A stretch of DNA of 64,000 nucleotides from an uncultured Mobiluncus sp. GTDB lineage: Bacteria > Actinomycetota > Actinomycetes > Actinomycetales > Actinomycetaceae. Below, one piece after another: positions 17,502-25,879 of the stretch; within the stretch, counting starts at the first letter, position 1, and the number at the start of each line of letters is the position of its first letter. Location of the stretch: contig NZ_CABTWO010000003.1 in assembly GCF_902488535.1 (NCBI RefSeq), forward strand, positions 1-64,000, in the 5' to 3' direction. A program made the translations under genes and the position numbers. Below the pieces are notes generated by a model, which saw nothing but the letters and a program-made list of their open reading frames with translations, was not told the DNA's origin and did not search any database.

Positions 17502-19082
17502 TTACTTTTTATCCTTATCGGACTTGTGACGACGAGTGCGTTTGCGTTGGCGTTCCTTCTTTGCCGGTTCCGCACCGTCCCTGCGCTCTGCTGTTTTCCC
17601 GCCGTCTTTGACGTCGTGTTTCTTTTTGCCGTTCTTGCGCGGTCCACGGCCCTTCTCAGATTTCCGGCGTCCCGAACCGGAACCTTTCCCACCGCGGCGT
17701 TGCCCGGAACGCCCGGGGTCGCGTCCGCCCAAATCCTCCAGCTCCTCGGCTTCCAACCCGGCGCGAACCCGGCGGGACCGCGGTAAGTTTGCGGTGGCGT
17801 CAGCGGGAATGTCCAGGTCGGAATAGAGATGCGGGGACGTGTGGTAGGTCTCTTTCGGTTCGGCAAAATCCAAGTCGAGCGCCCGGTTAATGACCCGCCA
17901 CCGCGTCAGGTCCTCCCAATCCACAAACGTGATGGCACTGCCCTTGTTGCCGGCGCGAGCGGTGCGCCCAATGCGGTGAATATAGGTCTTATCGTCCTCG
18001 GGGCATTCATAGTTAATCACGTGGGTCACGTCATCCACGTCAATGCCTCGAGCCGCCACATCAGTAGCAACAAGCACGTCCACCTTGCCGTGACGGAAAG
18101 CCCGCAAGGCCCGCTCTCGTGCATTCTGACCCAAATCGCCGTGGATGGCGCCGGTGGCGAAACCCCGGTCAGAGAGATCGTCGGCCAGTCGTTGGCAGGT
18201 CCGCTTCGTGCGGGTAAAGATAATCGTCAGACCCCGCCCCTGAGCTTGCAAAATCCGAGCGACGACTTCCGTCTTATTCAGGGAATGTACCCGGTACACG
18301 ACCTGTTTGACCTGCCGTACGGTCTGTGAGGAGTCAGCCGGGTCGGCGGCACGGATATGTGTGGGCTGATCCATGTAACGGCGCGCCAGAGCAACTACCG
18401 GTCCCGGCATCGTGGCCGAGAACAGCATGGTGTGGCGGTGTGTGGGAACCTGGGCGATGAGTTTTTCCACATCAGGCAGGAACCCCATGTCCAGCATCTC
18501 GTCAGCCTCATCCAAAACCAGGGTGCGGACCCTCCCCAGTTTCAAGGTACCTTGCTCCATCAGGTCAATCAGACGTCCCGGAGTGCCGACCACCACCTCG
18601 ACTCCCTGGTGCAGCGCGTCGACCTGGGAATCGAAACCGACCCCGCCGTAAATCTCGACGATCCGAGCTACCCGGTGGGTGCCGGCGGCTCGGATTTCCG
18701 CCGCAACTTGTTTCGCCAGTTCGCGGGTCGGCAAGACCACCAGGGCTTGCGGGGCACCCGGATCGGGAATCTCGTCCCAGCCTTCGTCGCCAGGCCCGAT
18801 AATGTCGTGCAGAATCGGGATGGCAAACCCGAGGGTCTTGCCGGTACCGGTCTTGGCCTGACCGATAATGTCCTGACGGTTCAACGCGACCGGCAGGGTC
18901 AAGGCTTGAATCGGGAACGGATGAATGATGCCTTGATCTTGCAGGGCCTCAACGATTTCGGGTTCCACATCGAAATCGGCGAAAGTTTTGTCTTGGTTCG
19001 CTTCCAAGTCGTTAATACCGGTGATGTCCGCCGCAGCTTCCTGGTCAGTTCCCGCGGTTTCCAAGGTATCTTCGCTTCTCAA
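17502..19082 (-). CDS. DEAD-box RNA helicase
   Basis: A 526-residue DEAD-box ATP-dependent RNA helicase. All motifs are present: Q motif (FADFDVEPEIVEAL, then PFPIQ), Walker A AKTGTGKT, PTRELA, TPGRL, DEADEMLDMGF, SAT, and HRIGRTARAG. The last 80 residues are a highly basic Lys/Arg/Gly tail typical of RNA-binding extensions. By position it corresponds to mycobacterial Rv3211 (RhlE-like), which lies near the ferritin-like, DUF3107 and AdnAB genes. Here a CW_binding_2 gene separates it from them. Likely roles are ribosome assembly or mRNA decay. Confidence 0.93.
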   Translation of the reverse strand: MRSEDTLETAGTDQEAAADITGINDLEANQDKTFADFDVEPEIVEALQDQGIIHPFPIQALTLPVALNRQDIIGQAKTGTGKTLGFAIPILHDIIGPGDEGWDEIPDPGAPQALVVLPTRELAKQVAAEIRAAGTHRVARIVEIYGGVGFDSQVDALHQGVEVVVGTPGRLIDLMEQGTLKLGRVRTLVLDEADEMLDMGFLPDVEKLIAQVPTHRHTMLFSATMPGPVVALARRYMDQPTHIRAADPADSSQTVRQVKQVVYRVHSLNKTEVVARILQAQGRGLTIIFTRTKRTCQRLADDLSDRGFATGAIHGDLGQNARERALRAFRHGKVDVLVATDVAARGIDVDDVTHVINYECPEDDKTYIHRIGRTARAGNKGSAITFVDWEDLTRWRVINRALDLDFAEPKETYHTSPHLYSDLDIPADATANLPRSRRVRAGLEAEELEDLGGRDPGRSGQRRGGKGSGSGRRKSEKGRGPRKNGKKKHDVKDGGKTAERRDGAEPAKKERQRKRTRRHKSDKDKK

Positions 19083-19200
19083 TGTGTATCTTCCTTATCA
19101 TTGTCAGTGTTCAAAAGTCGTTTGTGTACATCTTTCATTGTAAACCGCGCTGGCCGGGGGATGTGTTTTTCCTGCCTGGTTCACCACTACAGGCAACCGC

Positions 19201-21408
19201 CTAGAACTCGGTGACGTTGTGGTTGACGTAGTCTGGCCACTGCAGCGCGCTCTGTAAGGTTTCTTCACAGATTGCGCCGTACCCGCCCAGGGCAGTTACC
19301 TGGAAAGCGTTGAGTTTTGCCAAAGTATGCAACGTGTTCTGGTTCAGGGCTGCGCATCCGTGCGGTATTAGCAAAATCGGCCCGTTGCGCAGGTGGCCTC
19401 CCGAAACCGCGTCGGCAAACACGTCGCCGCGAGCCAGGTAGGCGTGGGTTGAGGGCTGCAGACGTGCGGATTCCAACGCAATTTCCCGCGATGTTTCGTA
19501 ACGATCCCGGCCTCCCAGACGGGTCGCCGCTTTGCCGTTGGCTACACCTTGAAGTACCGCATCCGACACGGCCGCGGGCCCGCCTAGGGCAACTACCCGG
19601 CTCACCTGCAGGTCCGTCGCCAGTTGGCGAATGGTGGCGATGGCGGGGGAGGACGAGTTGACCAGGACGATAGGCCCGTCTCCCAAGGCGGCGCCGGTCA
19701 GCGCGTCCGGTGAGACACTGCCGCCCGGTCCGTAGGCGTTGGCAATGTAGAGAGAATTTGCTTTAGAAAAGGCTCGGCGGGCAATCATCACGGAAGTATC
19801 GACCCGGTTGGCTCCGCCAATCCGCAGGGCGCTGCGTCCCCCGGCGAGTTCATAGAGACGGGCATCCGAAACCGCTCCGGTTCCCCCTAAAGCTATGACC
19901 TGTGTGGGCCCCAGAGCGTGCAGAGTTTCGGTAATCACGGGCGGTACCGAGGACGTATCGGGTGGAACCAAAAGTACCGGACCGTCCTTGAGAACCCCGC
20001 CGACCAGGGCATCGGCGAAAATATCGGAGCGAGCCAGGTAGACCACCGCGGGACGGGAGTCTGACGCCTTAGCGATGGCGGCGGAAGTTTCGAATCGGTT
20101 AGCCCCGCCAATCCGATTAGTGTGCAGGTCAGGGATGTGCGGGCGGGGATCCAGCGAGTTCGGGATCCCGTCACTATCCGCGTCGCCGTTAGGGTCGGCG
20201 GGCCAATCCGAGTTGAATAGGTTGATCTGGTAGCTAGTAGAGGTCGGCACCGGCTGGCAGTTAGGGGCGGTCCGGATGTTAGAAATACTGACGGTGTAGC
20301 GAGACACGTTGTAAAAGTCGGGGATAGTCAGCTGATCCAGGGGAACTTTAAACAGAATCGTGTCATATCCGCCGTATTCCCACGGTGTCAGATTGGGGTC
20401 GACTCCCGGTTGCGAACGGCGAATGACCTGCAGCGGAATCTCTCCTGCTGGGCCGGTCACGTGGACCTCGGCAGCCCGCAGGTCGGCGCATTGCCCGGAG
20501 TAAGACCAGCGGGACACATTTTCGCCCGCACCGGTAGGCAGGATACGCGAGGGGAAATAACCCGCTGCCGGCCACGCGATGCTCGGCGGCTGATGATTCG
20601 CGGAATTCCAAAAATTGGGGTGGGCCGGCCGGCCCGCGGCCTGGTAAGTCGTGTCGAAAAGCTGGATGGAAGTCGCGGTAGGGCCGGAGGTCCCGATGGA
20701 AACGGCTCCGATAGCGGCGTTTGCCTGGATGGGTGAGAACATCTGGAGACGATGGCCCAGGTTGTCGTTCATGTTTGTGGCGGAGGCTTCGGTGATGTAG
20801 CGCAAGATTTCCGTGGCCGGGGTGACGATGCCGTCCAAACGGGCAATGACCCCTGACCGGGAGGCGAGTTTCACGTCCTCGTTCAGACACGTCGCGCCCG
20901 GAACAGAGTCGGGGGTTGGCGAAGCAACCGGTCCTGCCGCGGCGGTGAGGGCTGCCGCTTGCGCCGGGCCTTGCGGAGCGTAGTTGGCGGGCAAGCTGAC
21001 CGGGGTGAGACCGTTCAAAGAGCGTAAATAGTTCCAGGTCGAAAGCATCTTTTGGACGGCTTCGGGCTGCGCCGTGCCGGGGGTGCACGAAGAAATGACC
21101 GTCCCCGAAGAAAACGGGGTGACCTGGTCTGTTGAGTCCCACAAGGATTCAAACTCGGCGCGTGCCGCCGCCTCGTTGTTACCCGGTGCCGCCTGTGCCG
21201 CGGCGAGCTGACCGGGCGCAAAGTTTGCTCCGGGGCTACCTGCGATCAGCCCAGTGGCGGCCAAGCCCACGGCTGCCAGCGTCACGCCGGCTCGCCGCCA
21301 GAGCCGGCCTTCAGACCAAAAGCGAGCGGCAGCCCGATGACGGGAGGCCGACCGGTGACGGGAGGCGGTCCCGGCTGGTTCCGAGTTTGGAAAAAAAGAA
21401 ATCCCCAC
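19201..21408 (-). CDS. Secreted CAP-domain protein with three CW_binding_2 repeats
   Basis: A 735-residue surface protein. A long basic N-terminus (1-42) precedes a signal-type hydrophobic segment (about 43-72). A CAP/SCP-like region spans about 95-390: STWNYLRSLNGL, AQAAALTAAA, and LGHRLQMFSP match the helix and GHR motifs of bacterial CAP proteins. A calcium-binding-type linker (NGDADSDGIPNSLDP, about 407-421) leads to three repeats beginning RIGGANRFETS, RIGGANRVDTS and RLGGRDRYETS. These CW_binding_2 repeats hold proteins non-covalently on the wall. The GTG start has an unusual G-rich upstream sequence, so the true start is uncertain. It interrupts the helicase/ferritin-like/DUF3107/AdnAB gene order. 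Confidence 0.85.
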   Translation of the reverse strand: MGISFFPNSEPAGTASRHRSASRHRAAARFWSEGRLWRRAGVTLAAVGLAATGLIAGSPGANFAPGQLAAAQAAPGNNEAAARAEFESLWDSTDQVTPFSSGTVISSCTPGTAQPEAVQKMLSTWNYLRSLNGLTPVSLPANYAPQGPAQAAALTAAAGPVASPTPDSVPGATCLNEDVKLASRSGVIARLDGIVTPATEILRYITEASATNMNDNLGHRLQMFSPIQANAAIGAVSIGTSGPTATSIQLFDTTYQAAGRPAHPNFWNSANHQPPSIAWPAAGYFPSRILPTGAGENVSRWSYSGQCADLRAAEVHVTGPAGEIPLQVIRRSQPGVDPNLTPWEYGGYDTILFKVPLDQLTIPDFYNVSRYTVSISNIRTAPNCQPVPTSTSYQINLFNSDWPADPNGDADSDGIPNSLDPRPHIPDLHTNRIGGANRFETSAAIAKASDSRPAVVYLARSDIFADALVGGVLKDGPVLLVPPDTSSVPPVITETLHALGPTQVIALGGTGAVSDARLYELAGGRSALRIGGANRVDTSVMIARRAFSKANSLYIANAYGPGGSVSPDALTGAALGDGPIVLVNSSSPAIATIRQLATDLQVSRVVALGGPAAVSDAVLQGVANGKAATRLGGRDRYETSREIALESARLQPSTHAYLARGDVFADAVSGGHLRNGPILLIPHGCAALNQNTLHTLAKLNAFQVTALGGYGAICEETLQSALQWPDYVNHNVTEF

Positions 21409-21475
21409 CCCCCCATTTTGACAACTTTTCCAGGCAATGTCTTGAGTTTCGCATTCTCTACCGCAACGCAGCGCT

Positions 21476-21481
21476 TAGAAT
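21476..21481 (+). promoter_or_regulatory. -10 box (TAGAAT) giving a leaderless transcript
   Basis: TAGAAT ends 6 bases before the ATG at 21488, and there is no Shine-Dalgarno sequence. This is the same arrangement and the same hexamer as at 8102-8107. Confidence 0.6.
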
Positions 21482-21487
21482 GAACCT

Positions 21488-22111
21488 ATGGAAATTTCGG
21501 AAGAACGCACGGCGCATATGCTGGGTTTGGTGGCTTTCACGCGAATTACGGCCTATGCGAGGCTGGCACGGGATGTGTCCCAGACCACTGATTTTGCTGA
21601 CCAGCTGGCGTTGGCGCGGATGGGGGTTTCCTTCGTGACCGCCATCGATGATTTGGAAGCGTTTGCTAACCGGCGGGGCTTAGATTTGGCAGACTTGACC
21701 CAACCCTACGTGGGCTTCTTTGACGACATGGAGCTGCGCACCCGCCCTCGTGACTGGTGGGAACGCATGGTTAAGAGCTACATTTTTGTGGGAATTTTGG
21801 CGGATATGGAGGATTTGGCAGCCCAGTTCGTGGGGGCTGACATGATTGAGATTCTGGGGGTCTCCGGGTCCGCTGGGCTGACGCAGTGGGTGCGGGCGCG
21901 GCTGCGTGACGGAATCGCGGCTGACCCGACGGTAGAGTCTCGCCTGTCCATGTGGGGGCGGCGGGTCGCGGGAGAGGCCGTAGCCGGGGTCAGAGCCATT
22001 CTGGACACCTACCCGCTGCTCCTGCCCGAGGGTGTTGAGGCCAGCGACAAGGTCGAGGAGATACAGAAGCAGCATTCCCGCAGGATGGAAGACTTAGGGC
22101 TGGCTTTTTAG
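21488..22111 (+). CDS. Ferritin-like fold protein (MiaE-like)
   Basis: A 207-residue helical protein corresponding by context and pattern to the actinobacterial ferritin-like family of Rv3210c, distantly related to tRNA hydroxylase MiaE. It is almost entirely alpha-helical and has acidic residues that may bind iron (FVTAIDDLEAF, DDMELRTRPRDWWERMVKSY), but a complete ExxH pair is not obvious. The ATG has no ribosome binding site; a -10 box 6 bases upstream suggests leaderless expression. It is convergent with the DUF3107 gene. Function is not established. Confidence 0.75.
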   Translation: MEISEERTAHMLGLVAFTRITAYARLARDVSQTTDFADQLALARMGVSFVTAIDDLEAFANRRGLDLADLTQPYVGFFDDMELRTRPRDWWERMVKSYIFVGILADMEDLAAQFVGADMIEILGVSGSAGLTQWVRARLRDGIAADPTVESRLSMWGRRVAGEAVAGVRAILDTYPLLLPEGVEASDKVEEIQKQHSRRMEDLGLAF

Positions 22112-22117
22112 AGACAA

Positions 22118-22339
22118 TCAGATAGCGAAACCAATCCGGTTTTGGCGTTCCGGAGCAAACTCGACGTAGGCGATGTTGCCCGCGTTCAGGATGGTGTGCG
22201 ACTCGCGCTTGTCCACCAAATCAATGATTTCCCCCTTGGTGATGGCGTCTTTGAGCAGTTTTTGCAGATCCTCGGGGGACTTGTCGATGTCTAGGGCGAT
22301 TTCGCGAGCCACGGACTTCATTCCGATTTTGATTTCCAT
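22118..22339 (-). CDS. DUF3107 protein (TB9.4 family)
   Basis: A 73-residue protein, MEIKIGMKSVAREIAL and so on, matching the actinobacterial DUF3107/TB9.4 (Rv3208A) family. It looks like a small alpha/beta fold with VEFAPERQNRIGF at the C-terminus. The ATG follows AAAGGAAA. It ends 6 bases from the convergent ferritin-like gene and is divergent from adnA, as expected from the mycobacterial gene order. Function unknown. Confidence 0.88.
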   Translation of the reverse strand: MEIKIGMKSVAREIALDIDKSPEDLQKLLKDAITKGEIIDLVDKRESHTILNAGNIAYVEFAPERQNRIGFAI

Positions 22340-22468
22340 TAATTTTCCTTTCCGACTGTCCCTTCATTCTAGGGGTTTTGCCCGGTGAGCGGGAATTATC
22401 TGCACAAGGGTGGGGGAAGTTTTAAACTCTAAAATTTTCGTCTTCGGGGGGGCTGGTACTCTCAAGAT

Positions 22469-25400
22469 ATGGAAAGTTTCGATGAGTTAGCGACCCGAGT
22501 TCGCCAGTCGCTCCATAACGGTGAATCTGTGCTGTTGGCAGGGGTTCCGGCCAGCGGCAAAACCAAGCTTTTAGCCCAGTTGCTGGTGGATAATCCCGGG
22601 ATGCTGGTGTTGAGCGCGAATGCGGGTGCCGCCCGGCGGTTGAGCGAGCGGGCCTTAGAGCTTCGCGCTCGCTCTGAGACTCCGGGTTGTCCTCTGGGAA
22701 TCAGCAAAGGTTTCGTGGCGGAAGTTTTTGCGCGTTTCAATCAATGGCGTAAAGCGGAGGGCTTGCCGGAGGTGCGACTGGCTACCGATGCTGAGGTTAT
22801 GGTCCAAATCCAGGATTTCCTGGCCGAAATGCCCCTAGAGGAGGAACTGCGCTCGGCTCTGGAAACCCAGGGATTCCGGCGTGATTTGGTGGACGGGATT
22901 TTTCGCGTTCGGGCTTTTGCTGGCGCCGCCTTCTCAGACCCCGCACCATCCCCGGTTCATCCGCTGGTGACCCGGCTCATTCAGGCCATGCATACCGACC
23001 GGGAGGCGCAACGCCTGCAGGCTCGCCAATCTGCCTGGCCCCTGGACACGGCTTCCCTTTTCGAGGAATACCTTTTGGCAGTGAAAGCGGGAGCCCCGGT
23101 ACCGGAACTGGTGGGGGTCGATGACCTGCAAAACTTCAACGGATTGATGATTGACATCCTCTCGCTTTGGGCGGCGCATGGGACCACCCTCGTGGCCTGT
23201 ACCCTGCCCGAAACCTGCGTGAACACCTATCGCGGGGCCAGTCCGCACTTGTGCGAAAAACTGTGGGAACGATTGGGGAAAATTCCCGGCAAAACCGTCA
23301 CCGAGATTCTGCTCAGCCGGGAACACGTCCCCGCACCGTTGAGCCGCTTGTGGCGCGTGGCCGTAAATCGTCTGGGGGTACACGGCATCAGCGCACGATT
23401 GTGGAACGCGCAGGGGGAGCCGTCCCCGGATCCGGCACAGCCAGAACCAACCGCCGCCCCGGACTGCCCAGACCACGTTATTTTGGTGGAAAAACCCACC
23501 GACACGGCCCAATACCGTGAAATCGGGACGCTCCTGCAAGATGCCCACATTTTCTCTGACCACCCCCTGCAATACTCTCAGATGGCGGTTCTGACCCGGT
23601 CTTCGCTGGAAGCCCGCCAAGTCGCTGAAGTTTTGGAAAACATGGATATTCCGGTGGTGGTTCCGGGAGCCGCCGGTCAACTCAACGAAGGGCGTCTAAC
23701 CCGCTGCCTGCTTCAGATGATGCAGGCAGTTTGCGTGGAAAGCCCTGACCAGGTAGAGCTTTCGGACCTGGATTTGGCCGGATTACTTTCCTCTGCCCTG
23801 GTGGGCTGGGACGTGTGGCGAATGCGGCGCATGGACACCTATCTGCACGACCTGACATTGCTGCCTCCGGGGGAAGTCGGGGACGGTGAACAGCGGTCCC
23901 CCTCCGCAATGGAATCCGAGACTGTTGCTGATGATGAGCAAAGCGCGTCCGACACAGTTGGAATCCTGCCTTACATCCGTCAGTTTTTACGTACGGTGAT
24001 TTCCGGTCAGGATTTCTTTGGGCGCCCCCTCGCTGAGATAACCGCCGAATATCCTGACGCGAACCAGCTGGCAGACCTCGCACAGGCGCTCCGTTCGGGA
24101 TGGCAGCAATGGAAAGCCGATTCGGGGTCGGTGCAGTTGTTGCTGTGGAAGCTTTGGGATGGTCTGGGACGCGCTGAACTTCTCCAGGCTCGAGCCCTGC
24201 AGCCCGGCTTGGTCCCCATGGTGCGTTCTACCCTCCAGATAGACCTGGATTTAGTGATGGACTTGTTCAAGGCGGCGGACTGGTTCGAGGCTCGAAATCC
24301 GGGCCAAACCGCGGCGGATTTCGCCCGGGGAATGCTGGCTCGCGATCTTCCAACCGGCACCGTCGCCCCGCACCATCTGGTACACGACGCGGTCACAGTC
24401 ACACCTGCCGCGGCCTCTGTCTCGCAGCATTGGCCCCTGGTGGCAGTAGCGGGACTGACTGACGGAAGCTGGCCGGCGATGCGTTGGCCGGGTTCAATCT
24501 TGGGTGCTTCCACGTTCGAGTTGGAAGATTGCGGCGACCCCGTAAACTCCAGCAGTGCCGGTTACCTGTGGAACTGGCAAAACGAGTACCGGCATTTCTT
24601 TACCGCCTTGACCCGTTGCACTGAACGTTTAATTTTGGGCACCACCGCTCAAGACGGAGTGGGACGTTCCACTTTCCTCACGCCGCTGGTACAAACTTTG
24701 CAGCTGGAGCCGAAACAGCATCGACCTTTGCCCACGAACCTGCGTGACTTTGTAGCCTACCTGCGCGCGGCCTGCTTGGGTGGGGAAACCAGTTGGGGAA
24801 CTCCCCCTATCGATGCTCCTACCGCCGCGGGGTTATTGGCGAAATTGGCAGCGGGGGATTGTCCTGCCGCTCACCCGGACAACTGGATGGGTGCCTTGCC
24901 GGTCAGCGGAACCACTTCGGAATCCACCGAAGTGCACATCTATGCTTCAGGGCTGGAACGTGCCTTGGAAAATCCTTTGGATAACGTGCTAAGCTGGTCC
25001 GGCTACTCTAACGATGAAGATGACCCGTATGCGGCGAATAAAGTTGGGAACATTGTTCACGCAGCTGCTGAGATCCTGGGACGCAGATACTGGTGGAAGG
25101 ACCACGGGCCGCGGGACGACCTGGAGTTTGACCAGGTCCTGACCGAACTGCGCCAGGAGGTGCGGAGTCTGCTGGGTCCTCTATCAGGGGACACGTGGGT
25201 GGAATGGAACTTCCGCCGTCGAGTCGAAACCTGTCTGGTGCCTCTGGCGACTTTCTTGGTCAATCATCAGTATCCCTCTCTTTTCGAGGTGCGTTATCCC
25301 GCTCGGTTGCAGGCCAGTTCCGGGGCCGGTGCCCTGGTGTACAACGCCCGAATTGACCGGGTGATGTTCTTCGAGGGGCAAACCATCCTGATTGACTATA

Positions 25401-25879
25401 AGACCGGCTCTCTAACCAATTTCAGTGCCCCCTTGGTGGCGGGCAACCTGCAGTTAGCTCTCTACCAGGCGGCCTATAATGCCTCTGCGCTAGGCCGGCA
25501 GCAGCCTTGTGACCTGGCGGAAATTGTGGCCCTCCAGGTGCCGCCAAACTCGGACGAACCGCTGAACTCCGAAGTCATCGAAGAGCCGCGAGACCCTAAG
25601 ATCTGGGTCCAAAAAGCCCTAGTTTCAGAAACGGAAACGATTACCCTCCCCAATCCGTTCTCCGCTGAACAACGGCAAATTCTCCTTGACCCGCTGGCCT
25701 GGCTACGCGGTGAAGCCCCGGGTGCGCCCGATCCGGAAACCATGCTGTTGAAAGACTATTTACAAGACCGTGTGGACTTAGCGGTGGCGGCGTTCAGCGG
25801 ACCGAATTTGACACAAATCGAATCCCTAGGAGCTTGGGGGGCTGGGAATCATCTCGGAGTGGAAGTGAGACAACGATGA
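22469..25879 (+). CDS. adnA: AdnA-type helicase-nuclease subunit
   Basis: A 1136-residue subunit of the AdnAB double-strand break resection motor-nuclease. Walker A is GVPASGKT (25-32), and the Walker B-like motif is VDDLQ (about 216-220) rather than the UvrD DExQ, so the motor is divergent, as known for AdnA. A motif VI-like segment is FFTALTRCTERLILG. The C-terminal PD-(D/E)xK nuclease looks intact: GNIVHAAAEI, RIDRV, ILIDYKTGS (about 973-981) and LQLALYQAAY. The stop codon overlaps the adnB start (ATGA), so expression is coupled. The complex resects DNA ends for recombination. Confidence 0.88.
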   Translation: MESFDELATRVRQSLHNGESVLLAGVPASGKTKLLAQLLVDNPGMLVLSANAGAARRLSERALELRARSETPGCPLGISKGFVAEVFARFNQWRKAEGLPEVRLATDAEVMVQIQDFLAEMPLEEELRSALETQGFRRDLVDGIFRVRAFAGAAFSDPAPSPVHPLVTRLIQAMHTDREAQRLQARQSAWPLDTASLFEEYLLAVKAGAPVPELVGVDDLQNFNGLMIDILSLWAAHGTTLVACTLPETCVNTYRGASPHLCEKLWERLGKIPGKTVTEILLSREHVPAPLSRLWRVAVNRLGVHGISARLWNAQGEPSPDPAQPEPTAAPDCPDHVILVEKPTDTAQYREIGTLLQDAHIFSDHPLQYSQMAVLTRSSLEARQVAEVLENMDIPVVVPGAAGQLNEGRLTRCLLQMMQAVCVESPDQVELSDLDLAGLLSSALVGWDVWRMRRMDTYLHDLTLLPPGEVGDGEQRSPSAMESETVADDEQSASDTVGILPYIRQFLRTVISGQDFFGRPLAEITAEYPDANQLADLAQALRSGWQQWKADSGSVQLLLWKLWDGLGRAELLQARALQPGLVPMVRSTLQIDLDLVMDLFKAADWFEARNPGQTAADFARGMLARDLPTGTVAPHHLVHDAVTVTPAAASVSQHWPLVAVAGLTDGSWPAMRWPGSILGASTFELEDCGDPVNSSSAGYLWNWQNEYRHFFTALTRCTERLILGTTAQDGVGRSTFLTPLVQTLQLEPKQHRPLPTNLRDFVAYLRAACLGGETSWGTPPIDAPTAAGLLAKLAAGDCPAAHPDNWMGALPVSGTTSESTEVHIYASGLERALENPLDNVLSWSGYSNDEDDPYAANKVGNIVHAAAEILGRRYWWKDHGPRDDLEFDQVLTELRQEVRSLLGPLSGDTWVEWNFRRRVETCLVPLATFLVNHQYPSLFEVRYPARLQASSGAGALVYNARIDRVMFFEGQTILIDYKTGSLTNFSAPLVAGNLQLALYQAAYNASALGRQQPCDLAEIVALQVPPNSDEPLNSEVIEEPRDPKIWVQKALVSETETITLPNPFSAEQRQILLDPLAWLRGEAPGAPDPETMLLKDYLQDRVDLAVAAFSGPNLTQIESLGAWGAGNHLGVEVRQR

